From Bryoerythrophyllum caledonicum (taxonomy: Eukaryota > Streptophyta > Bryopsida > Pottiales > Pottiaceae), in the NCBI GenBank assembly GCA_963971425.1, contig OZ020524.1:18231845-18295844 (forward strand): a stretch of 64,000 nt of DNA, in the 5' to 3' direction. The notes under the pieces were generated by a model. The model did no database searches, was not told where the DNA came from, and worked only from the letters and a program-made list of their open reading frames with translations. This document shows positions 46,540 through 57,501 of the stretch, piece after piece. Numbering within the stretch: position 1 is the first letter of the stretch; each line of letters begins with the position of its first letter. A program made the position numbers and the translations under genes.

Positions 46540-47425
46540 GTTACAACCACCTAAGGTTTGTAGAGCTAGGGTTTGGAAGTTGCAACCTAGGGTTTGTGAG
46601 AAGATTGTCGCGGAGAGGGTTTTCTATGCAACAAAGAAGCAATTTCTAAGCGTGGAAGTGGTGCGAGAAGATTCAGAGACTAGACCACAATTGCAAGGAA
46701 GTAGCAACTACAATTGAGAGGAGGCAAGAAATTGTGATCAAGGTATTTTTTGCCAATTGTTAAAGTTTTTTTAGTTTATAAAATCCCCTTGTTTGTAAGT
46801 CTTCTTTTTCACTTGTTTCCTTTATCTTCTTTTCTCGGGATAAAATTCGGTTGCCTTCTTTCCAGTCTAGAGAAAGTCTCCCGGTAGTCTCTACTTAGAC
46901 CTTCTGCAGCTTAAAAGCCTTGAGTTGTTGTTATTTGTGCATCTATCTTTTATTCCGTTTATTCAATTTCTTCCTTTCCATTGTTCCAGCCTTGTGGCAA
47001 AGAACTCTTTTGTGTGATCACTATTCTTCCCCTCTTCCTAACTCTTGCCTAAATTTTCCATCTTTTTCCTGGTCTCTCCAGTCACCCGGAAAAACCCCCC
47101 TTCAAAAAATCATGTTCTCCTAAGTCATCTCTTTTGCTTGAAGTGGTTAATTGTTATATTGTTTCGTTAGTTGTGTTACTAGATATGTGAGATGCCTACA
47201 TCCACATTAATCTAGAAAGGTGTTCCGGAGAAAGTGCACCGATTGCCCGGTATACTTGTATTTTCGGAGCCGGACCAGAAATTGTGATAAGTTGGTAGGG
47301 TGATTGGTGGAAGTACAGGCACATCCCGGAGATAGTCCATTCTGGACAACATGACTCCACCAAGGACATTGAAGCTTTCCAAGATTGATCATAACTAGTG
47401 GGAGAGGACGGAGCAAGGCGGAGAA
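46540..47425. other. Intergenic or retroelement-leader DNA
   Basis: No coding frame recognised. May be the leader of the gag-like region that follows. Confidence 0.35.
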
Positions 47426-47770
47426 TTGGAGGTAGACATCACCCGGATGGGTTGCATGGGATTATACGAGAAACCGTGGGTCTTCCAGAAGGGATATGCG
47501 GCTGCGGAGTTGTTACCTCCCGGGACACCCCGGGGAGTCCACCGGGCTAATCTCCAGACATGGACCACAAAAGTATGGCGTAAGGTGTATTCTTTTCAAA
47601 AAGAGGAGCGATGGATATCCGGGGTCAACCAGGAGTTGCTGGATAAGCACTTATCAAACTCCTACGATGTATTGGACTACTACCGGAGTGATCAATTTAC
47701 AAACAATCAGTTGAGGAGGGTGGTTGAGTATTTAAAGTTTAAACCCAATCTTCCACCTCAACCAACGTGA
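47426..47770 (+). CDS. Unrecognised ORF (114 aa), possibly retroelement-derived
   Basis: Reads from an ATG to a stop with a W/Y-rich composition (LYEKPWVFQKGYAAAELLP, TWTTKVWRKVYSFQKEERW, YDVLDYYRSDQF). It has no domain I know. It shares style and strand with open frames at 48733-49344 and 49438-49644, all within a stretch that may be one decayed retroelement lacking pol. I cannot assign a function. Confidence 0.3.
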   Translation: MEVDITRMGCMGLYEKPWVFQKGYAAAELLPPGTPRGVHRANLQTWTTKVWRKVYSFQKEERWISGVNQELLDKHLSNSYDVLDYYRSDQFTNNQLRRVVEYLKFKPNLPPQPT

Positions 47771-48732
47771 AAGAATTATAGCACAGCTCGCCACCACCTA
47801 CATACAGGCATTCTTCGAGGATTCCTTCTCGGACTAGGAATTTTTGTTGGAAGAAGTGGGTGATCGCACACTATGGTCGCTCCCCTGGCCGTTGTATAAA
47901 TTGTATAACATGTACAATTTGTACAATATTGGGAATCTCCAAATTCCCGGCGGATTTATGAATATCATTCCTATCGTGCACATGGTAGATTTGTTGTATC
48001 TACTGACATCCAATTACAATTCACACATTGAGGATTTTTAAAAAACTATGGCAAAATAGGGAGTATAATCTTCAATGCAAGAAAAGAGGAGAAATAATTT
48101 TTTTTTTATAATTCAATTGTTGGGCCCATTTGCACCAATAGTCCTTGTATCTAGTTCCAAAAACAAATTAGAAAAAAATAACTTTAAACTCATGTTTTTG
48201 GGACTTTCCAAAAAAAGCACATTTGTTATATTTTTGGTCAATTGGCTATCAATTAACATATTTAATTAGTAGAATATAATAGCCGAAGAGTAGAGGATCA
48301 TATATAGCTCTTTAAAACGTAAAATTGCTATCAATAAGTTTACATAATTAGTACAAACATGTGAATTGTGCAGTGGGAGAGTACAAACATTTTATATTTG
48401 TGTTCATTATAAGGTTTTTTTTCAATGCAATAAATATTTTGATTCTTAATCTTCAATATATGCAAGATGTAGGGCTATACCTACTGATTTTTCCTCCAAA
48501 ATGTAAAATGATCTAGTCTAGAATTGAGTCCAAACTTGCACCCTCCCTTGAATTGTGCCTGGGACAGAAATTCGTACAAGCGTAGTGTGCTTTCATCTAA
48601 GCAATTTTGCCACACCTCCTGGAAATTCAACAAGGTGGATGTTCCAAGACCTTCTTGACCCCATACCTCATGCAATTGTATGAGTATTATTACTAACCAA
48701 AACCGGAAGATAATAGAGTTTGGAGACAAGGG
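47771..48732. other. AT-rich DNA between gag-like ORFs
   Basis: No gene supported. 48,040-48,480 is very AT-rich and may be a separate insertion. Confidence 0.35.
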
Positions 48733-49344
48733 ATGGCTCCCCAGGACCATTCTCTCCGAGCCTTTCCCCAACATACTGAGCTACGGTTGGCCTTACCGGC
48801 AATTACATTGGAGGCGTCATCATTTTATTCACTCTTGAACGATGGTAGGTCATCCCGGTCTCATCGGGAAAATCCACCACCACCCCGCCCATCCAAGAAT
48901 CTCACACTGGTAGAGAACATAGCCAAGTTCTCCCGGGATGTGACCCGACATATCCAACAGATGGAGATGGAGCTTTTGGAGGCAAGGAGTCATCAGAGGG
49001 CTCTCCGGAAGGTGTTTGGAGTAGAAAACACTGGAGACATTTAAGCTACAGTTTGGGAGGACCGGGAACAGTTGACCAAGATGAAGAAGGATCTCTACAC
49101 ATCCCAGAAAGAGCACCTTGACACAAAGGTCAAGGCACAAGAGACTATGGTGACACTAATCAAGTTACTTGTTGCACAGACTAGTGCCACAATACCAAAG
49201 CAAGACGGGAGCCCAACCCGGAAGAAGAGAAGGTTTTTCTATACAAGTTCTCTTTCTTCAAAAGTTGATGATGCACCCACTGAATGTCCAATGAGTAGAG
49301 CAGGTTTTCCATCTTTCAAGGAGTTGGGTGTAAAAGTCTATTAA
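48733..49344 (+). pseudogene. Gag-like coiled-coil ORF with one in-frame stop
   Basis: Frame 1 reads 103 residues, then TAA at 49042, then continues in the same frame to 49344. The two halves are predicted coiled coil from their heptad-like charge pattern (FSRDVTRHIQQMEMELLEAR; REQLTKMKKDLYTSQKEHL) and the C-terminal part has a basic patch (RKKRRF). Such a layout resembles plant retroelement Gag, but no zinc knuckle or pol gene follows. Could also be a decayed host gene. Confidence 0.35.
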
Positions 49345-49437
49345 TGACAATAAGGTCCCCCGGACAAACCTCTCGGGAAGGAACCGATTGATCTTTCTTT
49401 CTCACAAACCAATTCCTTAGTTGAGTCTCTGGTAGCT

Positions 49438-49644
49438 ATGCTTGTTGATCTGGTGGAGACTTCTCATGTATCGGTGGATACTCCCAATATACCGGTGGAT
49501 ACTCCCAATCCAGCAATAGACCTCCCGGTTGAAACTTCCAACCTTCCAGTGGATTCTTTTTACTATGTACCCGTGGATACTCCCAAACTTCCAGTCAATC
49601 CTTCTATGGATCAACCGGAAGATAATTCCTCTCTTCCGGATTAG
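49438..49644 (+). CDS. Short PVDTPN-repeat ORF (68 aa)
   Basis: Contains four or five imperfect PVDTPN/PVETSN repeats. It follows the coiled-coil frame on the same strand and may be its remnant C-terminus. No function can be given. Confidence 0.2.
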   Translation: MLVDLVETSHVSVDTPNIPVDTPNPAIDLPVETSNLPVDSFYYVPVDTPKLPVNPSMDQPEDNSSLPD

Positions 49645-50288
49645 TCTTCCAATTGAGCCTATGTTATATGTTATATGTTATTGTGGATTAATTCTATATG
49701 TTGATAAAATGATACTCGGTGCGGTAGATTAACGAAAGGGTGAGAGTAGTGATGTCGATGGGGCCCCACTGTGCACCTGATTACTACCACTTGAGTGATT
49801 TCCCCGGCTACTTACTATTGTTAAAGTATATTTTTACCGGTCTCGGACCAAGAGTCTTCCGGTTTATCGGTTTAATCGGTAATCCGCTGGTGACTAGGCA
49901 ACCCTCAATTCTAGGATCTAGATGTCGTTTTCCACCTATTGTGGACCTAGATTTTGGAGGGTACCTAGTGGCCTTTCTATACTTAAGAAGCCTTGGGCTC
50001 TTGTTTTAAGTACTCTTCTCTTTGATAATTTGCTTGTGTCTTGCCTTCATTGCTTGTGTCTAGAGTTATTGTTGAACTTGTATGAGTAGAGAGGGAGGAA
50101 GTTGAGTCCTCCTAGTAGGTCTTTGCTAGAATGTGCAAGGTTGTGGCTTGTTGGGTGTTATGTGGTTGAATGTAAGCTAAGGCTTCCAGAGAGAGTAGGA
50201 TATCCAAGCTAGATGGTGGAGTAAGATCGGGGATCTACTTCAAATCCTAGACCGATTAGACCGGGTAGAGTTGCTTACCAGATGGGAT
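49645..50288. other. DNA flanking the first CACTA element
   Basis: No gene supported. An open frame 49740-50009 has no recognisable domain. Confidence 0.35.
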
Positions 50289-50291
50289 ATG

Positions 50292-51683
50292 CACTATAAG
50301 AAACCCGTGATTTTTGTGACGTTAGCTGTGATCTAGTGTGTTTTTCAAAACATGTTTTTGCGAACAGGCCGTGCCTTGGGCTTTCGGATTCTGGTGGATG
50401 TTGCACCAAACATGAAAAATTGGCGGAAAAACGCAGAGATGTTAGCATAAACGTATTTGTTTTGCGGGACGTCCTAGTGAACATAGTCATGTTTTAGACA
50501 ACGTCCTCAGAAAGGTGACAATGCCACGTCGGCAGGGGGATTTCAGATTCACTGTGAGTAACTTCGAGATTGTTACTGCAACCTCCCGTAAAACACTGCC
50601 CAACGGTTAAAACACAATGGAGATGGGCTGACCTCTACAAAAATAAAAACGTGGATGTCGTTACTGACGTCACAAAAAACGTGGATGTCGTTACTGACAT
50701 CACAAAAAACGTGTTTGAGCCACGTAGGCAAGGTAGAAATTGGATTCTTTTAAAAATGTTTGTGCCACGTAGGCAAGGTTGAAATCAGCTGCCACGTAGG
50801 CAAAGAGGATGTTGGAACAGACGTCTGGATGGACGTCTACTGTGACATTTTAATGTTTATGCTAACACGAGGCTAACACCATGACAAATCCAATAATCCC
50901 ATATGGATTGTCACCACTTGTGCATCCCATCGTATATATATGTAAGGCCTTCTCTCCTATCTCATCACACTTGAATCAAGAGTGATTCACTTTCATCCAT
51001 CTATTTGGATGAATTTGAATTACCCTTGAAACTTAAAGTGACACGGTACTTTTTGATGACATGGTGCTTCTTTTTGGTGACGTGGCGCTTCTTTTTGGTG
51101 ACATGGCACTTGCTTTTGCTGACTTGGTGCTTGCTTTTGGTGACCTCCATCTCAACGAACGTCACAGAAAACGTCATATCGAACGTCACAGAAAACATAC
51201 CGTGTTAGAAATGACGTTCCAATTTACACTGTCCACAATTAATTATTGCATTAAACTATGCTGATTGGACATGCCACGTCATATTTTAAAAAGTGACACG
51301 TCATATTTTAAAGGTGCCACGTCATAAAATGGCGGGTCCACGTATGCAAGCCTAGTCACAATCGTATGCCACGTCATGCGCCACATCATGGGCCACATTA
51401 CCAAGGGCCCGGATGAAAAAGTTCGGGATGTGGCACTGCCCGTCCATGTGGCGATGACGTGGACGCAACGTGGCAGCCACATGGCAGATTTTTAACACCT
51501 TCGACCCCCAAGTTTTTGTGACGTTTTAAAAAACGTGGGCCTGTTTTTTGAGATTTTGGCATGTTTTTCGCATGTCAATTATTACGGATTTTTTTGGATG
51601 TCAAGGTTGACGTGCCGGATGCTGCACAAAACGTAATTGCACGTTAGTTGCCCTGTCACAAAAAACACGGGTTTCTTATAGTG
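50292..51683. mobile_element. Non-autonomous CACTA transposon, 1392 bp, 3-bp TSD (ATG)
   Basis: The left end starts CACTATAAGAAACCCGTG and the right end is its inverted complement over about 29 bp, with one mismatch. It is flanked by the 3-bp duplication ATG at 50289-50291 and 51684-51686, as expected for CACTA (En/Spm) elements. The interior has many short GACGT/ACGTC and CCACGTAGGCAAGG repeats near the ends, typical of subterminal transposase sites, and no transposase. It needs a TnpD/TnpA-type source elsewhere. Confidence 0.93.
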
Positions 51684-51686
51684 ATG

Positions 51687-52620
51687 GGAAGCCCACTGCT
51701 ATTTATGATAGCCTCCCTTAAGTGAGAAGTGTTTGGATTGGTGGGAAGGAGGGGTGACATTCCGGGCCCCTCTTGGTACATCGAGAGAGATCCCGGCTGA
51801 GCCTGAGTCTGGAATATTCCCGGTTTTCTACCCTTACGGTGGATGAGATCCCTTGATCTGCGTGGAAGGTTGTCTTGCTTATGTAAGTTACTTGCATTAG
51901 ATTGTTGTGATTCTTGTATCTTCCTTGTTTGATTCATTGGGTGTGGTTGTAGTTGGAACCCGGCTTTGCGTGACCGGTTTACCAGAACTATTTTCTGGTA
52001 GATTGTGAAGGCTCATGAACTAGCTGCAACCTTTTAACTCTTTCATGGTGCAGAGTTATGTTGTGGATATTGTGGCCTCTGGACTGTGAGAACGGAGGGC
52101 ACTGACTTTCGGGGCTCTGTAAAAACTTACCGGAAAGCTACTCTGACGCTCATCAAAGTTTAAACTAAACAATTGTAATTACTTCTTATCGGTGACTGAG
52201 GTACTGGGAAGCCATCCTTTAGGACACTGAGGTATTTAGTGCAAATTGTCCTTAGATTTAAAAAGTTTGACACACGATGTGGTTAGGTGGGCTCGCTTAA
52301 GATTAATTTCAATTAACTTTGAGAACTACAAACTACTAGGCTACGACAGGAATCAATAACAACATTTTATTAATGGCAGGGCATCCCCACCATGAACATA
52401 GACAGGACGAAAAGTGATGTTTGAGACCCTCAAACCTATGATAAAGTAAAGAACAAATTAAAGATTATAAAACTCACATTGAAAATACTTCTTATTTTTG
52501 TGTACAGTTAACTAAACCAACTAGACAAAGATATGTAAACTTTTAACCCCAAAAGGCCCAAGGCATTAATCCCTAAAGGCTTGAGGCACCTTTCCATCAA
52601 GAAACATTCCAAACTTGCCA
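51687..52620. other. DNA right of the first CACTA element
   Basis: No gene supported. Confidence 0.35.
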
Positions 52621-54560
52621 CTATCAAAAAGTGGCAAGAAAACATACTTTTGAAGTAAATTTTTGGGCATTTAACCGTATGATCTTAAACCATACTTCTA
52701 TAAAAAGATACCATAGTTCTTTTGCTACAGACCACCCCATGGATATAAGGATTGTAGCATTTGAAATCAATAAAATGGTTCTTTTTTTTCCTTGCATTGA
52801 TTGGATCAACAGACTTTGACTTCAATTGATGTCAAATTTTTCCACCATACAAGGTCTGAATCCTTTTACATTGTGTTAAGCATGATGTTAGTCCCTTATA
52901 CACTAATTTTTAGAGGTAGGGAAAGGGTGAAGCATATTTAAAACAAGTGTGCAAGGAGTGGAGGTTCAAAAATTGCCTATTCACGTATTATTTATTTGTA
53001 AACTTAATTTTTTAAAATGATAATCCAAATGGTCAATAAAAAGGATTTTATCACATACTATTTTCAGAAAAATAAAAAGTGAAAAATATGAAGATTTCTA
53101 GGTTTTATGTAAAAAGAATGAAGTTTTTTTGGTATCTTGCCCGATAATGTGTGAAAATGTTTGACATGGGTTGAAATGTTTTTTTTCAGTAAAGAAAAGA
53201 TTTTATTTTCTTACATCTTCAAAGACGGTAATATTGTCTGTATGTATGAAAAATATCAATGATAATAGAAACTTCTAGCAATTTTTTTTAGGTTCCCTAA
53301 GCCCTAAGAGCATAATTGTAGGTGGGGCGTACGTTTTGGATTTTGGGTAGGTTCCTAAAATTCAAAAGAAAAATCTTTTTTTTGAAACTCTTATACTAGA
53401 TTGTACCTAATAAAAGCTCTATAGAGATATTTTTATTATTATTTTTGGATTCATGGTTTGAAAGTTAGTACCACTAAAAGTTAGAAATGGGGACTCTGGG
53501 CACCTCCAAAATTTTGCTAGAAGTCTCTATTGAAATTGAGATTTTCCATACATGTAGAGTATCACCTTCTTTGTAGAGGTCAAAAAAAATTCTTGTCTTT
53601 AGTGTAAAAAACATTTTAACTCAAGTCAAACATTTTTACACATTTTGGACAAGTGGGGAAAAAAACTTCATCTTTTCTACATTAAACCTAGAGATCTTCA
53701 TATTTCTCACTTTTTATTTTCTCTACGACAATATGTGGTGTAAACCTTCTTCTTGACTATTTGGATTGTCATTCTAAAACATATTAAATTCTCAACAAAA
53801 AAAAATCATGAATTGACAATTTTTGAACCTCCACTCTTTTGCCCACTTGTTTTGAATATGCTACACCCCTTCTCTACCTCTAAAAATTGGTGTATATGGA
53901 ACTAATATCATGTTTAACCCGTTAAGGCCGGGAGAGCCCAAACATGGTCGATCCTAGGTGTATTTGGAGAGGTCCGGCCTTTAAGGGTTAACACAATGAT
54001 AAATGGATGTATTTGGAGCAGGTCCGACCTTTAAGGGTTAATACAATGGTAAAAGATTTAGGCCTTGTATAGTGCAAAAATTTGATTCCAAGTGAAGTCA
54101 AAGTTTACTGATTTACTCAACGCAAGGAAGAAAATGAACCAGTTTCTTGACTTCAAACACAATAATCTTTCTATCCGTGCGGTCAAAGTGTATGAAATAT
54201 TGCAAGTATGTTACTTAGTAAGTCTTAATGGAGATCCTAGGATCAAAAGGATAAATGTAAGGTTTTATTTCCTTCCTTACTCATTGCACTAGAATCAATA
54301 ATTTTGAAGTGTTTTTGGTGTGAAATTGTCACGGGCCTTTAGAGGCTAGAATCCCCATTTCTAACTTTCAGTGGTACTAACTTTCAAACCATGAATCCAA
54401 AAATAACAAAAAAACAAAAAAACCTCCACAAAGCTCTTAAAAGGGACAATATATAATCAAAATTTCAAAAAAAAGATTTGTTTTTGAATTTAGGAACCTA
54501 CCCAAAATTAAAATAGACCCCCAAAGAGGAAATGGTCCCTTAGGGGTTAAATGAGAAGAA
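52621..54560. repeat. AT-rich dispersed repeat, with inverted internal copies
   Basis: The block 52.8-53.2 kb (CTTTGACTTCAATTGATGTC, TTAGAGGTAGGGAAAGGGTG) has an inverted relative at 53.6-54.1 kb, and the block 53.33-53.51 kb (TAGGTTCCTAAAATTCAA) has an inverted relative at 54.33-54.50 kb. A direct relative lies at 61.3-62.1 kb. A short tandem pair with TTTAAGGGTTAA occurs near 53,960 and 54,007. The family is non-coding and unnamed to me. Confidence 0.7.
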
Positions 54561-55104
54561 TAACAATGGTGGTATTGCCAATTCTACAGTGACAAACAAA
54601 ACCAAGTACAAAATTTAAAAGTGCCAACTTTCAAGATCAATTACAGAAATTTCAATGATTGCTTTATACATCTAAAAGTTGCATGAAAGAATACACACAG
54701 TCTTGTACACATGTGCAAAGTTGCACATCAAAGAAGAAGAAGAATGCCGGTCTCCGAAGGAGGCCGGCGTGAATAAAGTCTCTGTTTGTTCCACTACTAA
54801 GACCAAGTCCACCGAACGGGGAATTAGTAAGCTGGAACTACTTCCCCCTTTGAGGGTAGACACTATGTAACAAGTAGCCAGAAACCACAAAACCAATCAA
54901 CAAAAGAGCACCAAGGGAGGAGGAGGGGGGGAGGGAGAGAGAGGGGGGAAGATGAAGGAGAGGGGGGAAAGGTGGTGAGGGGTGTGTTTACATGTTGTGT
55001 TTTGAAAATAAAATGAAGAGGAAGGTTTATGGGGGGTCTTGTGTACTGGAGAGGGCTTGGTTGTTTTCAATTTTGCGTTTATGTAGAAGGATGGACATAG
55101 CATG

Positions 55105-56599
55105 CTATATGGCAATGATGTTAATGTTTTTGAAAGTATTTGTAATTGTATCAATAGGGATTTTGAAGGTATCTTCCAGGATTTTTATAGATGGTATAAA
55201 GGTGGTAACACGAGCGCCAACAGTGATTACAACAAGGGGGTCCACTTTCCATCCAAGGGCAATGATATCATCCATAAGGGGTTGGTATTTATTGATTTTG
55301 TTTTTGATTGTTTCCAGGGAGAATCTGTCATTACAATATGTAAATTCGATGAATTGGATGGTGTAATCTTGGTTTATGTGGTCAGGTGGAGGATCATTGT
55401 ATGGTAGGCCTCTAACGCAGAGTATATCCGGTTTAAGTCTAGCATTGCAGTGGCATCTTTGAGTTACACATGTACATGGGAGCAACCATGGGGGCACCGT
55501 ATTTTCTTGTGGGTTGTTGTTAAAGGTGCCGACATTTATGAGGATAAAACATCTTGATTTGTTATAGGAGGTGATTAATTTACGTATTTCCCATACGGCT
55601 TTGTTATGTCATTTGACAATTAGGGCATGTATGTGGTGGTTGTGACATTTAAGAAGCACATGTAGCCATGTGTCAGGATCCGTGGAAGTGCATATTGGGC
55701 ATGTTATGGATGGGAATATTTCTATTCCAAAGGAAGAGTTGTTTTCGAGCGTTTCCCATGTATTGTCCGGTACAAAATTTGATGAGGCATGTTATTTGTG
55801 AGTCGGTGATGATGGGGTTTTTCCAGAAATTTGTAGAGAGTTCATTGTCTATGTTGTTGTTACTGGTCCACTTTTCTATGTTGGAGAAGTTGTCTGAGAT
55901 TGTATCAAGGTTATTATATAGGTCTTGTTTTTTGAGGTATTTACTCACGAATCTAACCGGTCCTTTATCGGGGGTGTCTTCTTTGGAGGGCTAGTCTTCT
56001 TTTTGGAAGTAATATGGGGTAGCGTGGGCGTGTTTGTGTGGATCTTTGGCATATTAGTGTGATTTTTCTCGGCCCTCTTTTGCAAGTTTATCCGCTTGTT
56101 CGTTCCCATCAATATCGGCATGGGCTCGGATTTTGTGGAGGGTTGTAATTTGATTTCTTTTTAGTGTCATTCGGACCATTGATTCTAGTATGATTTGGTC
56201 GGGGTGGCTATAGTGAAGGGTAGGGTGTGTTATTTGGGTGTTTAGTATATATAGTGCGTTAATGCAGTCTGTAAATATGTGCACCGGTTCATTGTTGTAT
56301 TTTGTTGAGACGATTTCTAGTGTTTTGTGAATGGCCATGAGTTCTGCTCTGAGGATATTTTGTAGTCCATGTAGTCTTTTGGCTAATTTGATTTCTTTCG
56401 TGGAGTTGTATATTCCATAGCCAACCTTTTCTCTACACCAATTACCCAGGCTAATTTGTTCTGGTGGTTTTAAGGAACTATCGGTATAGTAGCTATATGT
56501 AGGGTCAAATTTAGGTGAGGTGGTAGTTTGGTTGTCTAGAAGGGGTGGGGTGTTAGAGTGTAATCTAGTGTATTGTTGTTGTAATTTATTTTTGACCAT
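55105..56599 (-). pseudogene. 5'-truncated LINE with RNase H and restriction-like endonuclease domains
   Basis: Read on the minus strand. 56599-56054 is an RNase H domain: YYTDSS (first Asp), ILRAELMAIHK (Glu), HIFTDCINALYIL (Asp) and GNEQADKLAKEG (final Asp). Downstream, IKFCTGQYMGNARKQLF leads, after a frameshift, to a Cys/His knuckle (CPICTSTDPDTWLHVLLKC), then HNKAVWEI where the expected Arg codon is a stop (TGA), then LKPDI and IQFIEFTY. The knuckle-RHN-KPD-E order is the restriction-like endonuclease signature of R2/Dualen-type LINEs. No RT is present upstream, so the copy is 5'-truncated. At least two frameshifts and one stop. The intact enzyme would nick the target for target-primed reverse transcription. 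Confidence 0.75.
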
Positions 56600-56630
56600 T
56601 TTTTGTTTCTGTTAACGCGCGTTTGTGTAG

Positions 56631-56971
56631 ATGTTGGTGGGGCCAACATTGTGTGTATCCGGTGTATGTTTAGAGGACTCCGCCTTGTCGGTCCCCCATG
56701 TAAACATGCGTCCACCCCTCGTAGTTGATTACTTGGATAGTGAAGACAGGTCCATCGAGGCTTCGTTGCAATCCAAGGGCGGTGGTCGGACTTCCAACAC
56801 AAGGGACTCGGATAGCAAGTGTGCATCGGAAGAGGACAACTCCTGTAGCAATTATATAGTCCGTGAAATCATAATGTTGGTCGATGCTGACACAGACGAG
56901 TGTGATGGAGTGTGGAGCCCATCTGTAGAAGAGACTCCAGGTGCAAAAATATATGCCGTTGAGGGAGATGG
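56631..56971 (+). CDS. Unrecognised acidic ORF (about 117 aa)
   Basis: D/E/S-rich open frame (LDSEDRSIEASLQS, CASEEDNSCSN, VDADTDECDG). It overlaps the start of the opposite-strand LINE remnant only at its edge. A second acidic frame on the same strand begins at 57502. They may be exons of one gene, but I cannot place a reliable intron. No function assigned. Confidence 0.3.
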
Positions 56972-57501
56972 TGGAAAATGTTAGATGACCCCAATGTCTC
57001 GAGGGTGCACATCAGCTTCAGGAGGTTAGTGTCTACATCCAAAGCTCCATTTGTAATTTTTTAGGTTTTTGTGCTTGTCTCCTCTTATTTTCTTTCTGGA
57101 ATCAACCCTTTCTTCAAAATAGAGAGGCTGTAAGAACCTCTAAACAGATAGGAAACGCCCTCTAGGGTCCCACTTTCTTCAAATGTAAGCATGTCCTCAT
57201 TTCTTCAAATGCAAGCTATAAGTTGTAGAATTTGTTTGTTGTGCGTCTCTATCGAGCCTGTAAGTACATATTTCATAGTTGTTTAGATAATGTCGTGCTT
57301 GTATACGTGGTCGTATTCTGTGCACTCGATTGTACATCAATGGCTATTGAGGTTCCTCTATATTTTTGTGCTCATCAATGGTTGTAGGTTCGCCATGCTT
57401 ACTTGGGGAGGAAATCATGTATTCTTACATTGTTTTGGTTACTTAAATTTATTATGTTGTAATGGAGTTGTTGACCCCGAATTTTCCAAGATCACATAGG
57501 G

